Assembly (NCBI GenBank): GCA_007693505.1
Contig: REDL01000064.1
Coordinates: forward strand, 124,001-188,000
Direction of reading: 5' to 3'
Origin: Desulfovibrionales bacterium
GTDB taxonomy: Bacteria; Desulfobacterota; Desulfovibrionia; Desulfovibrionales; Desulfonatronaceae
Length of the DNA: 64,000 bases
A program made the translations under genes and the position numbers. How positions within the stretch are numbered: position 1 is the first letter of the stretch; every line of letters starts with the position of its first letter. Positions 28,910 through 38,814 of this stretch are shown here, piece by piece. The notes beneath the pieces are model-generated. The model saw only the letters and a program-made list of their open reading frames with translations. It was not told the DNA's origin and did not search any database.

Positions 28910-30216
28910 TAGTAGCGATAGTATTCCGGCTTGTAGGGACCATCCAGGTCAACGCCCAGGTACTCGGCCTGGACCGGAGTCAGAGTGGTCAGGCCTACGC
29001 CCAGCTTGCCCAGGTGCAGGCGGGCCACCTTTTCGTCCAACAGCTTGGGCAGGACGTAGACCTTTTTTTCGTATGCCTCCGGGTTGGTCCACAGTTCGAT
29101 CTGGGCAATGACCTGATTGGTGAAGGAAGCGGACATCACAAAGGAGGGATGACCTGTGGCGCAGCCCAGGTTGACCAGCCGGCCTTCGGCCAGGAGGATG
29201 ATCCGTTTGCCGTCCGGGAAGATGATATGGTCCACCTGGGGCTTGATGGTGATCCATTCCAGCTCGCGGATTCCGGCCACGTCGATTTCCAGGTCGAAAT
29301 GGCCGATATTGCAGACAATGGCCTGGTCCTTCATCACGTCCATATGTGCCCGGGTGATGACGTCCCGGCAGCCTGTAGCCGTGACAAAAATGTCCCCCAG
29401 CGGCGCGGCCTCTTCCATGGTCAGCACCTGATAGCCTTCCATGGCCGCCTGGAGAGCGATGATCGGATCGATCTCCGTGATCAGCACCCGAGCGCCCAAA
29501 CCGCGCATGGCCTGGGCGCATCCCTTGCCCACGTCGCCGTATCCGGCGACGACCACAACTTTGCCGGCCACCATCACGTCCGTGGCCCGTTTGATCCCGT
29601 CGGCCAGGGACTCCCGGCAGCCATACAGATTGTCGAACTTGCTCTTGGTCACGGAATCGTTCACGTTGAAAGCCGGGCACTTCAGTGTTCCGGCTTTCTC
29701 CATCTGATAGAGCCGGTGCACGCCGGTGGTGGTCTCCTCGGACAGTCCGCGGACGCCGGCCATGATTTCCGGGTGCTGTTCATGCAGAACCTGGGTCAGA
29801 TCACCACCGTCGTCCAGGAGCATGTTCGGGGTCCAACCGTTCGGTCCCTGGATGGTCTGGTCCACGCACCACCAATATTCCTCCTCGGTCTCGCCCTTCC
29901 AGGCAAAGACCGGGATGCCCGCAGCGGCGATGGCCGCGGCGGCGTGGTCCTGGGTTGAGAAGATGTTGCAGGAGCTCCACCGGACCTCCGCACCCAGGTG
30001 GATCAGGGTTTCAATGAGTACCGCGGTCTGGATGGTCATGTGCAAACAACCGGCAATGCGCGCTCCCCGCAACGGCTTGGACGGGCCAAACTCTTCCCGC
30101 AGGGCCATCAAGCCGGGCATTTCGGTCTCCGCGATCTCGATCTCCTGACGTCCCCACTGGGCCAGGGACATGTCCCGGACCTTGAAGTCCGTGGTGGTTT
30201 CGGGAATTCTAGTCAT
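28909..30216 (-). CDS. ahcY: S-adenosylhomocysteine hydrolase
   Basis: The 435-residue NAD-dependent enzyme has [36 protein letters not shown] (substrate and catalytic Lys/Asp), [18 protein letters not shown] (NAD loop) and a C-terminal KPEYYRY. It splits SAH into adenosine and homocysteine in the cytosol, recycling homocysteine after methylation. AAGGAGA lies 7 bases before the ATG. It heads the ahcY-fthC-pgeF operon. I looked for an SAH riboswitch in the leader and did not see its conserved core. Confidence 0.97.
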   Translation of the reverse strand: MTRIPETTTDFKVRDMSLAQWGRQEIEIAETEMPGLMALREEFGPSKPLRGARIAGCLHMTIQTAVLIETLIHLGAEVRWSSCNIFSTQDHAAAAIAAAGIPVFAWKGETEEEYWWCVDQTIQGPNGWTPNMLLDDGGDLTQVLHEQHPEIMAGVRGLSEETTTGVHRLYQMEKAGTLKCPAFNVNDSVTKSKFDNLYGCRESLADGIKRATDVMVAGKVVVVAGYGDVGKGCAQAMRGLGARVLITEIDPIIALQAAMEGYQVLTMEEAAPLGDIFVTATGCRDVITRAHMDVMKDQAIVCNIGHFDLEIDVAGIRELEWITIKPQVDHIIFPDGKRIILLAEGRLVNLGCATGHPSFVMSASFTNQVIAQIELWTNPEAYEKKVYVLPKLLDEKVARLHLGKLGVGLTTLTPVQAEYLGVDLDGPYKPEYYRY

Positions 30217-30346
30217 GGTACGTTCTCCTTAGTACATGCTGGTATACAGTTTGTTGAGGAAGAATAACAACAGGCTTGCAAATGCAACAATTCGGTCGTG
30301 GTTTACGAAATGCGGGAAAATCGTTCTTTTTTTGATCAGGGGCAAG

Positions 30347-30382
30347 CAAAAAAGGGGTCAACCCGTGTTTGGATTGACCCCT
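30347..30382 (-). terminator. Terminator after tRNA-His
   Basis: On the minus strand AGGGGTCAA and TTGACCCCT form a 9-bp stem, directly followed by a T-run. Confidence 0.85.
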
Positions 30383-30393
30383 GAGGCGTTACA

Positions 30394-30470
30394 TGGGGTG
30401 GATGACGCGACTTGAACGCGCGGCCGCCTGGGCCACAACCAGGTGCTCTACCTACTGAGCTACACCCACC
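30394..30470 (-). tRNA. tRNA-His (anticodon GTG)
   Basis: A 77-nt cloverleaf on the minus strand has the His-specific extra G at the 5' end opposite C73, anticodon loop TTGTGGC, D-arm TAGCTCAGTAGGTAGAGC and an encoded CCA. Confidence 0.96.
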
Positions 30471-30481
30471 GTGAAAACATA

Positions 30482-30511
30482 AATATAGGCAAATCCTCGC
30501 CACCTCGTCAA
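30482..30511 (-). promoter_or_regulatory. Promoter of tRNA-His
   Basis: On the minus strand TTGACG and TATATT are 18 bp apart, ending 11 bp before the tRNA. Confidence 0.6.
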
Positions 30512-30724
30512 GAGCTTGAGAGGGGAAAGATCATAGATTAGAGTCATTCGTTTTCGACTCGCACTGGGCTATCGGCCCGTTGCAAAACGCCCAATTGCCA
30601 CGAAGCACGATAACGGAGCAATTTTACACTAATCGGCGAACTCCGGCTTTTTTAAACACCGGGTTGCCGCAGATGATCATGGTCGCCACGGGCACTGCCC
30701 AGGCGGCGTGATCTGGAGGGGATT

Positions 30725-31978
30725 TTGGATAAACTGGTTATTGAGGGCAATGTCCCTCTGCGTGGACGGTTACGGGTCAGCGGGTCGAAAAACGCGGCTT
30801 TGCCCATCCTGCTGGCCTGTATTCTGGCCGAGGGGCCGATCCGGCTGCGCAATGTTCCCAGGCTCAAGGACATTGCCACGACGCTTCAGCTGCTGCGCAT
30901 GCTGGGTTGCGGGGCCGAGCAGAACGGTGAAATCGTCGTCACCTGCGTGGGACAAAACCTGATTCCCGAGGCCCCTTATGATCTGGTGCGGACCATGCGC
31001 GCTTCGGTGCTCTGCCTGGGCCCATTGCTTGCCCGACTGGGCAAGGCCGTGGTGGCCCTGCCCGGCGGCTGCGCCATTGGTTCCCGCCCGGTGGATCTGC
31101 ATCTGCGCGGGTTGGAGCGGATGGGCGCCACCTTCGAGTTGGAGGCCGGGAATATCATTGGCCGCTGCAAACGACTCAAGGGCGCGCATATCCACTTCGA
31201 CTTTCCCACCGTGGGCGGGACGGAAAATTTGCTCATGGCCGCCAGTCTGGCCGAAGGCGAGACCATCCTGGAGAATGCGGCCCGGGAGCCAGAGGTGACC
31301 AATCTGGCTGATTTTCTGAATGCCTGCGGAGCGAAGATCCAGGGCCAGGGCACCAGCATCATCCGCGTCCAGGGCGTGGATCGACTGAACGGAGCGGAGT
31401 TCGGTGTCATGCCGGACCGCATCGAGGCCGGAACCTATTTGGCAGCCGCCGTGATCACGGACGGGGAACTGTATCTGGAAAACTGCTCCATGGCCGACCT
31501 GGACGCGGTGGTTTATAAACTCAGGGAAATGGGCGTCTGGCTGCAGGAGGGCAAGAGCGGAGTCCTGGTCAAGCGGGGGACCAAACTGGTGGGCGTGGAT
31601 GTGATGACCCAGCCGTTTCCCGGTTTTCCCACGGACATGCAGGCCCAGATCATGGCCCTGATGGGCTTGGCCGACGGCTCCGGCACGATCAAGGAAACCA
31701 TTTTCGAGAACCGGTTCATGCATGTTCAGGAGCTTGTTCGAATGGGGGCGCGGATCAAGGTTTCCGGACAGAATGCCGTGGTGCGGGGCGTGGATCAGTA
31801 TATTGGAGCGCCGGTCATGGCCTCGGATTTGCGGGCCAGCGCGTCCCTGGTCTTGGCCGGACTGGCGGCCAAAGGCACGACAGAGGTTCTCCGGATTTAT
31901 CATCTCGATCGTGGCTACGAAGAGTTGGAGGCCAAGCTGTCCCAGGTGGGAGCCCGAATCCGCCGCGTGGCCCAGTGA
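30725..31978 (+). CDS. murA: UDP-N-acetylglucosamine 1-carboxyvinyltransferase
   Basis: The 417-residue protein has [15 protein letters not shown] at the start, the catalytic Cys in [16 protein letters not shown] (Cys type, thus likely fosfomycin-sensitive), [20 protein letters not shown], and [14 protein letters not shown]. It adds enolpyruvate to UDP-GlcNAc, the first committed step of peptidoglycan synthesis. Translation begins at a TTG, with GGAGGGG a few bases upstream, giving the family's usual MDKLVIEG start. It stands alone on the plus strand and is followed by repeat-rich DNA. Confidence 0.96.
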   Translation: MDKLVIEGNVPLRGRLRVSGSKNAALPILLACILAEGPIRLRNVPRLKDIATTLQLLRMLGCGAEQNGEIVVTCVGQNLIPEAPYDLVRTMRASVLCLGPLLARLGKAVVALPGGCAIGSRPVDLHLRGLERMGATFELEAGNIIGRCKRLKGAHIHFDFPTVGGTENLLMAASLAEGETILENAAREPEVTNLADFLNACGAKIQGQGTSIIRVQGVDRLNGAEFGVMPDRIEAGTYLAAAVITDGELYLENCSMADLDAVVYKLREMGVWLQEGKSGVLVKRGTKLVGVDVMTQPFPGFPTDMQAQIMALMGLADGSGTIKETIFENRFMHVQELVRMGARIKVSGQNAVVRGVDQYIGAPVMASDLRASASLVLAGLAAKGTTEVLRIYHLDRGYEELEAKLSQVGARIRRVAQ

Positions 31979-32238
31979 GCCCAAAGTTTCTGTTGCTCCC
32001 CTGAGACACCTCTGGCCAGGGCAGATTTGTACGTGAGCCCAGATGCTCTGGATCGCTATCAAAATCAAAATCGTGATCGAAATCGATTTCCGGCAACTTT
32101 CCGCTTTCGATAGCGATTTCGATGGTTGTAGACCCACTCTGAGGGACACCCTTTGAGGGACACCCCTTAACACTCTGCAACCTCCTATTCTGAGATTATG
32201 TTGCCTTCGCGAAGAGCAAATGAGTCCTGCCCCCGGAC

Positions 32239-32488
32239 CAGGGCCATTTTGTTCTCACCAATTTTTTCCTGCAAAGATGGCTGGTTTACCCTTTTGGGAA
32301 CGGCTCGAAACTCCTTCACCGGCCTCGTAACATCAAGCCGTTGCGCTATAAAAACAGTAATTCGTGCTCCTGGCGCTGGGCAACGGCTTGATGAACGATT
32401 TCTGGTTTAGTCAAACAGTCGAGCCGTTCCCAAAAGGGCAAACCAGCCTCAAAATTTCAAATAGTTACGTGAGAACAATATTGCCCTG
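32239..32488. repeat. Family B structured element, copy 2
   Basis: A 250-bp element has 20-bp ends CAGGGCCATTTTGTTCTCAC and GTGAGAACAATATTGCCCTG, complementary at 18 of 20 positions. Inside are TGGCTGGTTTACCC / GGGCAAACCAGCC arms and the AAGCCGTTGC / GCAACGGCTT hairpin, so the whole can fold into a long nested cruciform. Confidence 0.9.
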
Positions 32489-32507
32489 CACCTCGGACGG
32501 TAACGCC

Positions 32508-32536
32508 TTGACGTTCTGTCCCTCGGGAGCTAGGAC
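32508..32536 (+). promoter_or_regulatory. Candidate promoter of tRNA-Arg
   Basis: TTGACG (32508-32513) and TAGGAC (32531-32536) are 17 bp apart, with the tRNA starting 11 bp later. The -10 match is weak. Confidence 0.4.
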
Positions 32537-32546
32537 TTAGATTTGC

Positions 32547-32623
<77 letters not shown>

Positions 32624-32633
32624 TATTTCCCTG

Positions 32634-32661
32634 AAAGCCACCGCATGTCGGTGGCTTTTTT
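32634..32661 (+). terminator. Terminator after tRNA-Arg
   Basis: AAAGCCACCG pairs with CGGTGGCTTT around CATGT, followed by a T-run, 11 bp after the tRNA. Confidence 0.85.
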
Positions 32662-32807
32662 CGATGAACCACTCCGAGCTGATCTCCTGCTTGACCGGGT
32701 ACTCTGTTTCCACGTACCGCTGAACATCAACCCAAGGCTCGTCGCGACGGGCTCTCTACGCCACGTGGCGTTCCAACTCATTCTTACTTGTCGCTTCAGG
32801 AGGCCGT

Positions 32808-33341
32808 ATGGCCGCTTTGCCCGTTATCGCCGAAGTCCCGAATGGTTATCGCATCATCCCGCTGAAACAGCTTCGCAGGACCCCAGGTGTCTTCTTTGAC
32901 AACCTGCCAATGGAGTTCCTGCCTCGGATCGACGCCATCGACCGGGTACTGCACGCCCAAAGCGCGGTCTCGCCCGGCCCGGTGGGCAATGTGGCCCGGC
33001 CCTGGTACATGCATACTGCCCAGGATGACAATTTGATCGTGCTCCACGGCACCCGCCATGTGGATATTTATCTTCAGGGTCACGGGATGCACAGCTTTAC
33101 GGTGACGCCGAACCAGGTGTTACAAGACGGTGCCATGCTCTATGACGGACCGGCCATGCTGGTCTGGTCGCGCTTCGTGTTCCACCGGATCACCAGCGGG
33201 CCGGAAGGATCGGCCTCGTTGAATTTTGCGGTCCATTACCAGGGATTGGACATGCGCACCAACTTCAACATCTACGACCTGAACACGAAAACCGGCGAGT
33301 ACCGCGTGATTCGCGAGGGCTTTCGGGATCAAGGCCACTGA
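32808..33341 (+). CDS. Cupin-fold protein of unknown function
   Basis: The 177-residue protein is probably a beta-barrel (cupin/RmlC-like): ARPWYMHTAQDDNLIVLHGT followed by TRHVDIYL and then ASLNFAVHYQG, a pattern of two short strand-rich halves with His residues at likely metal positions. No signal peptide is seen. GGAGG lies before the ATG. The patatin gene starts 19 bp downstream, so the two are co-transcribed. The role is not known; a sensor or isomerase of small sugars or lipids would be guesswork. Confidence 0.75.
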   Translation: MAALPVIAEVPNGYRIIPLKQLRRTPGVFFDNLPMEFLPRIDAIDRVLHAQSAVSPGPVGNVARPWYMHTAQDDNLIVLHGTRHVDIYLQGHGMHSFTVTPNQVLQDGAMLYDGPAMLVWSRFVFHRITSGPEGSASLNFAVHYQGLDMRTNFNIYDLNTKTGEYRVIREGFRDQGH

Positions 33342-33360
33342 ACCGGGGAGGCGAAACACT

Positions 33361-34221
33361 ATGACCAGCAAGGGAGCTGTCACACGTCCAACAACACTTG
33401 AAGAATTGCGCTCCCGCAAGCTTGGGATTGTTCTGGGCGGCGGTGCGGCCCGGGGGTTCGCCCACATCGGCTTCATGCACGAGCTGGACCGGGCTGGATT
33501 ACGGACAAGCTGTCTTTCCGGTTCGAGCATTGGCGCGTTCATCGGTGCGGCGTATGCCGGGGGGGACTGGCCACGCTTCATGGACCAAGTCTTGAAACTG
33601 CAGCGGTTGGACCTGTTGAGCATGGTTGATCCGGTTTTTCCCCGTTGCGGGCTGATCGACGGGGACAGGGCCCTGGAGTTCCTGGCAGGGTTTCTGCGTG
33701 TCCACAATCTGGAGGAATGCCGTCCGCCGCTGTCCGTGAACGCGACGGACGCGGTGACCGGGGAAGAGGTGGTCTTCACCTCCGGGCCGATCATGCCCGC
33801 CGTACGGGCCAGCATTGCCTTGCCGGGCGTGTTCACCCCCGGCAGGCTTGGCGATCGGCTGCTGGTGGACGGTGGGCTGATCAATCCACTACCCGTCAAT
33901 CTCTGCCGTAACATGGGGGCGGAGGTCGTGGTTGCCGTGGACCTGAATGCGCAGGTTCTGGAATCCGTGGAGTGCTCGAGGAGCGCCGCGACCATCAAGC
34001 GGGCGCTGAATGTGTTTGCCGTGTTGATCAACAGCATCTATATCATGCAACGGACCGTAAACCTGATGCGTCTGGAGCGAGAACCACCTGATTTTCTGAT
34101 TCAGCCGGAGCTGCGGAATTTTCGCTTGATTGATTTTTTCAAGGGCCCGGCCTGTTCCGAGGCGGGCGCTCAGGCTGCCAGAGATTTTCTTCACGGCTTG
34201 CAAAATGGCGCATCAGGCTGA
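33361..34221 (+). CDS. Patatin-like phospholipase (RssA type)
   Basis: The 286-residue protein has the oxyanion loop GIVLGGGAARGFAHIGFMHE, the nucleophile elbow SGSSIGAFIGAAYAG (GxSxG; the catalytic Ser is the second Ser of GSSIG) and the catalytic Asp in VDGGLINPLP. Bacterial members act as esterases/phospholipases, some on the inner face of the membrane. GGGAGG precedes the ATG. mutL follows after 60 bp. Confidence 0.93.
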   Translation: MTSKGAVTRPTTLEELRSRKLGIVLGGGAARGFAHIGFMHELDRAGLRTSCLSGSSIGAFIGAAYAGGDWPRFMDQVLKLQRLDLLSMVDPVFPRCGLIDGDRALEFLAGFLRVHNLEECRPPLSVNATDAVTGEEVVFTSGPIMPAVRASIALPGVFTPGRLGDRLLVDGGLINPLPVNLCRNMGAEVVVAVDLNAQVLESVECSRSAATIKRALNVFAVLINSIYIMQRTVNLMRLEREPPDFLIQPELRNFRLIDFFKGPACSEAGAQAARDFLHGLQNGASG

Positions 34222-34281
34222 CTGTCCACAGTCTCGGATGTATCGGGTAGAGTACCGATAAAAGCTGCTGCGTGCCGCGTG

Positions 34282-36387
34282 ATGAACGACCACTCCATGA
34301 CTGGGAAGAATCCTTTCATTCAAATTCTGCCGCCGGAACTGCAAAACCAGATTGCCGCCGGCGAGGTGGTGGAGCGTCCGGCCAGCGTACTCAAGGAACT
34401 GTTGGAAAACAGTCTTGATGCAGGTGCGCAGCGGATTCAGGCAGTGGTGGATCGTGGCGGCCAAGGGTTGATCCAGGTCCAGGATGACGGGGTAGGCATA
34501 GTTCCGGAGCAACTGGAGCTGGCCGTGACCCGGCATGCCACCAGCAAGATTCTCAGCAGCGAAGATCTGTTCTCCCTGCACAGCTTCGGATTTCGGGGCG
34601 AGGCCCTGCCCAGCATCGCCTCGGTCTCACGCCTGCGTCTGACCTCCCTGGCCCGAGGGGCGGAGACGGCCACCTTCATCGACATCGATGCAGGACACGT
34701 TGTTGACACTGGTCCGGCCGCCCTTCCCGCGGGCACCCGGGTGGAGGTCCGGGATCTGTTCGTCAACGTCCCGGCCAGGTTAAAATTCTTGAAAACCACC
34801 ACCACCGAGGGCAAGCGCTGTCAGGACGTCTTTTGCAGGCTGGCCTTGGCCCACCCTGGCGTTCATTTCGAATACACGGTGGGTGACAGGACGGCCCTGA
34901 ATCTTCCCCCCGCCATGGATCTGCGGCTACGTCTGGCCGCAATCTGGCCGCCCACGGTCACGGACGGGCTGCTGGAGGTGGATCTGGAGCGCGGCGGACA
35001 GCGTCTCCGCGGGATGATCGGCTCGCCAAATACGGCCCAAGGACAGGCGGACCGGATGTTGCTGTATGTCAACCTGCGCCCGGTGCAGGACAAACTTTTC
35101 CTGCGCGCAGTCCGGGACGCCTACCAGGGACGGCTACTGTCCCGGGAGTATCCCCAAACGGTCCTTTTTCTGGATCTTCCTCCGGATGAGGTGGACGTCA
35201 ACGTCCATCCGGCCAAGTCTGAAGTCCGGTTCCGTGACCAGCGGGGCGTCTTTTCTCTGGTTCGCGCCGCCGTGGCCCAAGCCTTGGAACGCATCGAGTC
35301 CAAGACCTTTTCTCTAAGCCCTGCCGCTACCGAATCGCCTGACGAAGGGGCTCAGGGGCACCTTGCGGGCCGCCCTGTAGATCACCCTGCGGGGCACCCA
35401 GCGGATCTGGCCATGGATCACCGACCAGGTAGCTATCCCGGCAGGCAGTTCGGCCGTCTTGAAGATGGTCCGGCGCGAACCCAAATTGATCAGGTTTCCT
35501 CTGCAGGGCTGCCAGGACAGAAGGATGTCGCCTATCCGGAGAACCTGAAAGCGGAAAACCAGCCCAAGTTCTCCACCCTTCGCGAGTATCAACAACTTTT
35601 TCCTGCGGAGCCCCGGTCCCATTCCGACTCGTTCGGTGTGTTGAAAGCGCCCCGTGACAACGCCAGGGGCGCCCCCGGAACTCATCCGGAAACGGGCGAG
35701 CGGGCCCCCCGGGCCGCTTCCGTCAGCCGTCTCCCGATGTCTGATGGATCCTCGGGCCCCGATTCGACGGGTGCTCGGTATCTGGGGCAGGTGCTGAACA
35801 CCTATCTGGTCCTGGCCACTGTTGATGGCCTGCTTCTGGTGGACCAGCACGCAGCGCACGAGCGGGTTTTGTTCCAGCGCTTGCGCCGCTCCGCCCGCCA
35901 CGTCCCCCGCGATTTGCTGATTCCCCTTGAACTGCCGCTGCATCCGGCTCAGCAGGAGGCACTGGAACAGCTCTGGGCGATCTTGCCGGAAATCGGATTC
36001 CGCCTGGAAAATCCCCGGCCTGGTTTGCTGCTCGTCCATGGTCTGCCGGAACACATGGCCACCGGAGCGGCCAGGGAACTCCTTGTGGAGCTGCTCAATG
36101 AACAACATGCTGGTCAGGAATGGAGTCATCTCTCGGCCCTGGAGACGAAATCGGACCAAATATCGGACGCAGCTCAATCCCTTTCCCGCAGGCTGGACCC
36201 GATCTGGTCGCTGATGGCCTGCAAAAGTGCCGTGAAAGCTGGTCAGGAGCTGGATCGCTCCGAAGCGCTGCATCTGCTGGACACCTGGGGGAACTGCCCT
36301 GACCGCTCCTTCTGTCCCCATGGACGGCCTATTACCGTTCGCCTGGGGGGCAATGAGTTGGAGAAGCTGTTCAAGCGCAAAGGGTGA
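34282..36387 (+). CDS. mutL: DNA mismatch repair protein MutL
   Basis: The 701-residue protein (ATG at 34282; a GTG 3 bp upstream is possible) has the GHKL ATPase part: IAAGEVVERPASVLKELLEN, DDGVGI, RHATSKI and FGFRGEALPSIASVS. DVNVHPAKSEVRF ends the N-terminal half. A Pro/Gly-rich linker covers about residues 350-490. The C-terminal half holds DQHAAHERVLFQRL, ACKSAVKAGQ and FCPHGRP, which belong to the endonuclease-type MutL dimerisation domain. The last Glu of the usual DQHA-x2-E-x4-E motif is Gln here. It works with MutS, cutting or licensing strand removal. Confidence 0.95.
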   Translation: MNDHSMTGKNPFIQILPPELQNQIAAGEVVERPASVLKELLENSLDAGAQRIQAVVDRGGQGLIQVQDDGVGIVPEQLELAVTRHATSKILSSEDLFSLHSFGFRGEALPSIASVSRLRLTSLARGAETATFIDIDAGHVVDTGPAALPAGTRVEVRDLFVNVPARLKFLKTTTTEGKRCQDVFCRLALAHPGVHFEYTVGDRTALNLPPAMDLRLRLAAIWPPTVTDGLLEVDLERGGQRLRGMIGSPNTAQGQADRMLLYVNLRPVQDKLFLRAVRDAYQGRLLSREYPQTVLFLDLPPDEVDVNVHPAKSEVRFRDQRGVFSLVRAAVAQALERIESKTFSLSPAATESPDEGAQGHLAGRPVDHPAGHPADLAMDHRPGSYPGRQFGRLEDGPARTQIDQVSSAGLPGQKDVAYPENLKAENQPKFSTLREYQQLFPAEPRSHSDSFGVLKAPRDNARGAPGTHPETGERAPRAASVSRLPMSDGSSGPDSTGARYLGQVLNTYLVLATVDGLLLVDQHAAHERVLFQRLRRSARHVPRDLLIPLELPLHPAQQEALEQLWAILPEIGFRLENPRPGLLLVHGLPEHMATGAARELLVELLNEQHAGQEWSHLSALETKSDQISDAAQSLSRRLDPIWSLMACKSAVKAGQELDRSEALHLLDTWGNCPDRSFCPHGRPITVRLGGNELEKLFKRKG

Positions 36388-36430
36388 CAGCTTGGTGAAA
36401 TTGTCCCTATTGCCGCGCCGCTGAAAATAG

Positions 36431-36510
36431 TTCAGTCTCTCATGTATCAATAGATACGCTTCGATCTTGCGCTTGTATTGCTCCCTGCACTTGGTTTTTT
36501 TGAACAGGCT
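36431..36510. repeat. Family D dispersed repeat, copy 3
   Basis: TTCAGTCTCTCATGTATCAA, ACGCTTCGATC, CCTGCACTTGG and TTTTTTTGAACAGGCTG keep the order and spacing of family D. It lies in the 159-bp spacer between mutL and rtcB. Confidence 0.7.
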
Positions 36511-36546
36511 GTTGACAATTTACGATTCCAATACACAGGTAATGCC

Positions 36547-37974
36547 ATGGACCTCAAGTCATTGACCCGGATAACGCCTTGGGTGTGGCAGCTGCCGCAG
36601 ACCGGACCGATGCGCGTTCCGGCGAACATCATCGGGGACCGCGCCCTGGTCGGGGACATGGATGAGGCCGTGGTTCGGCAGTTGGCCAATGTGGCCGCTC
36701 TGCCGGGCATCCTGGAGGCGGCCCTGGCCATGCCCGATGCGCACAGCGGATTCGGCTTTCCCATCGGCGGCGTGGCGGCCTTTGATCCGGACCAGGGCGG
36801 CGTGATCTGCATGGGCGGAGTGGGCTACGACATTGCCTGCGGGGTCCGGGTGTTGCACACGGGCATGCACCGCGACGAGGTCCAACCACATCTTGAGGCC
36901 TTGCTGCACGCGCTGCACCTTCTGGTCCCCGCCGGCGTGGGCAAGGGAGGCAACATATCCCTCACGGACCGCGAGCTGAACCGGGTGATGACGCAGGGAG
37001 CCCGCTGGGCCGTGAGCCGGGGATACGGGGAGCAGGGGGAACTGGAGCGGCTGGAAGATGGCGGGGCCATGCCCGGCGCGGACCCGGATCAGGTTTCCGC
37101 CGCAGCCCGCAAGCGCGAAACGCGACAGCTCGGCACCCTGGGCAGCGGCAATCATTACCTGGAAATCCAGGTCGTGGAGGAGGTGTTGGAGCCGAAGGCG
37201 GCCCGGGTTCTGGGCGTGACCGTCGGTGATGTGCTGCTTTCCGCTCACTGCGGCTCCCGGGGGTTGGGACACCAGATCGGTACGGACTTCATCCGGGTTC
37301 TGGGCCAGGCGGCCCGGAAATACGGCATCCCCGTGCCGGAAAAAGAACTGGTCTCCGCCCCGATCCGTTCCCCGGAAGGCGAGAGCTATTTTGCGGCCAT
37401 GGCCTGCGGCGCCAACTATGCCATGGCCAATCGCCAAGTGATCGTCCACCGGGTCAGGGATGCATTTGCCCGGATTCTGCCCCAGGCGGTCTTGCACACG
37501 CTGTTCGAGATCAACCACAACACCTGTCGCAAGGAGCGCCACCAGGTTCAGGCCGATCTCAAAACGCTCTACGTTCATCGCAAGGGGGCTACCCGAGCCT
37601 TTGGTCCCGGCAACCCCCACGTGCCGCGGCCATTTCAGACCATCGGCCAGCCTGTGCTGGTGGGCGGGAGCATGGGCACGGCGTCGTATATTCTCGCCGG
37701 TCGGGAGACCAGCCGGGTCACGTTTGCCTCTACCTGCCATGGTGCAGGCAGGGCCTTGAGCCGGTCCCAGGCCCTGAAACTGGCCAAAGGCCGGGACATT
37801 TTGGATGCCCTGAATGCCCAGGGCATCCTGGTCCACACCAGCCATCTCAAGGGCCTGGCCGAGGAAGCCCCCGCGGCCTACAAGGACATCCACCAGGTAG
37901 TCGAAGCCACGGCCCAGGCCGGCTTGACCACCAAAGTCGCCCGCCTCGCTCCCATGGCCTGCCTCAAGGGCTGA
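36547..37974 (+). CDS. rtcB: RtcB family RNA ligase
   Basis: The 475-residue protein matches RtcB: PDAHSGFGFPIGGVAAFD, GGVGYDIACGVRVL (metal-binding Asp and Cys), LGSGNHYLEIQ, SAHCGSRGLGHQ (His), EINHNTCRKE (metal His), GSMGTASYILAG, and CHGAGRALSRSQA (His for guanylylation). It joins 2',3'-cyclic phosphate or 3'-phosphate RNA ends to 5'-OH ends in tRNA or stress RNA repair, using GTP and Mn. The ATG at 36547 gives the usual N-terminus. No archease gene is next to it. Confidence 0.95.
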   Translation: MDLKSLTRITPWVWQLPQTGPMRVPANIIGDRALVGDMDEAVVRQLANVAALPGILEAALAMPDAHSGFGFPIGGVAAFDPDQGGVICMGGVGYDIACGVRVLHTGMHRDEVQPHLEALLHALHLLVPAGVGKGGNISLTDRELNRVMTQGARWAVSRGYGEQGELERLEDGGAMPGADPDQVSAAARKRETRQLGTLGSGNHYLEIQVVEEVLEPKAARVLGVTVGDVLLSAHCGSRGLGHQIGTDFIRVLGQAARKYGIPVPEKELVSAPIRSPEGESYFAAMACGANYAMANRQVIVHRVRDAFARILPQAVLHTLFEINHNTCRKERHQVQADLKTLYVHRKGATRAFGPGNPHVPRPFQTIGQPVLVGGSMGTASYILAGRETSRVTFASTCHGAGRALSRSQALKLAKGRDILDALNAQGILVHTSHLKGLAEEAPAAYKDIHQVVEATAQAGLTTKVARLAPMACLKG

Positions 37975-38013
37975 AGATCTTCCCCACGCGAAAAAGCTTA
38001 TCGCGTTGGTTGA

Positions 38014-38043
38014 TTGACAGCAGGCGGAAGAATGGCGTAATGA
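38014..38043 (+). promoter_or_regulatory. Promoter of tRNA-Pro
   Basis: TTGACA (38014-38019) and TAATGA (38038-38043) are 18 bp apart, 13 bp before the tRNA. Confidence 0.5.
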
Positions 38044-38056
38044 TACTCGTCTTTGA

Positions 38057-38133
38057 CGGGATGTAGCGCAGACTGGGAGCGCACCTGAATGGGGTTCAGG
38101 GGGTCGGAGGTTCAAATCCTCTCATCCCGACCA
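38057..38133 (+). tRNA. tRNA-Pro (anticodon GGG)
   Basis: A 77-nt cloverleaf has acceptor CGGGATG/CATCCCG, D-arm TAGCGCAGACTGGGAGCGC, anticodon loop ATGGGGT and an encoded CCA. Confidence 0.96.
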
Positions 38134-38140
38134 GAATTTC

Positions 38141-38175
38141 AAGGGGTTAAGCTGAGAAGGCTTAACCCCTTTTTG
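38141..38175 (+). terminator. Terminator after tRNA-Pro
   Basis: AAGGGGTTAAGC pairs exactly with GCTTAACCCCTT around TGAGAAG, with a T-run after the stem. Confidence 0.9.
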
Positions 38176-38814
38176 CGTTGTGCAGGGAGAGTATGACTCT
38201 GATTCAGCTGTTGCGGAAAAAATGCCCTGCGAACCTTTAAGCCTTCTCTGTAAAAAGATATATTCCTGAAATTATGAAAACCTTTGGAGTAGGACACAAG
38301 AGATAGGCATGTGTGAGAATGGTCATTTACTGTTGCTGGGGTGCCGGAGACTGTCTGCACAAGAATCCAGGGTGAAGCTGCCGGATATGATGCAATTCAT
38401 TTGAATTCCAGAGCAGTTCTGACCTGGTATCGCGGACACACTCAAGAACCCCGGAATCAAGTTTGCATAATATTTCAGGGTGCTGACGTTTATTCACCAA
38501 AACTTCAGATCAAAAAGGATGCACCTCAACCAGTTTTCTAAAGGCGAAAAGTGCATCCTGCCAAAAATTCGAGTCTTGTTTACTTTTAGACCTTTCGCTG
38601 CAGTGTTATTATATTTACAGCTTATCTTGCTGGAAATACATATATTTCTGCGCCTCTGATGAAGAAGATGCTCTTGAGTTGCGGGCATCACCCTCGTTAG
38701 GCAATGCCCGGCCTTTTTGTGCTGTTCCAAAGCAGTGAACACTGTGTCGCAACGGTCCGTTGAATTGCCACTCCGGCATCCATAAGTGTGCGGGATGCGC
38801 GGCGTTTGGGGGAA
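38176..38814. other. 639-bp AT-richer stretch without a supported gene
   Basis: This region is clearly lower in GC than its neighbours. It holds AGGATGCAC (about 38517) and its complement GTGCATCCT (about 38545), a long-loop inverted repeat. Short frames exist on both strands but have no motif or ribosome site. It could be a decayed insertion. Confidence 0.5.

Larger units (their letters stand above)
31979..32546. other. Repeat-rich region between murA and tRNA-Arg
   Basis: It holds ATCGAAATC-type runs (32052-32125), a near-duplicate GAGGGACACCC pair (about 32142-32166), family B copy 2 (32239-32488) and the tRNA-Arg promoter. No gene is supported. Confidence 0.7.

Noticed and set aside
30217-30346. 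SAH riboswitch before ahcY
   Set aside because: The conserved core of that riboswitch is not seen in the leader.
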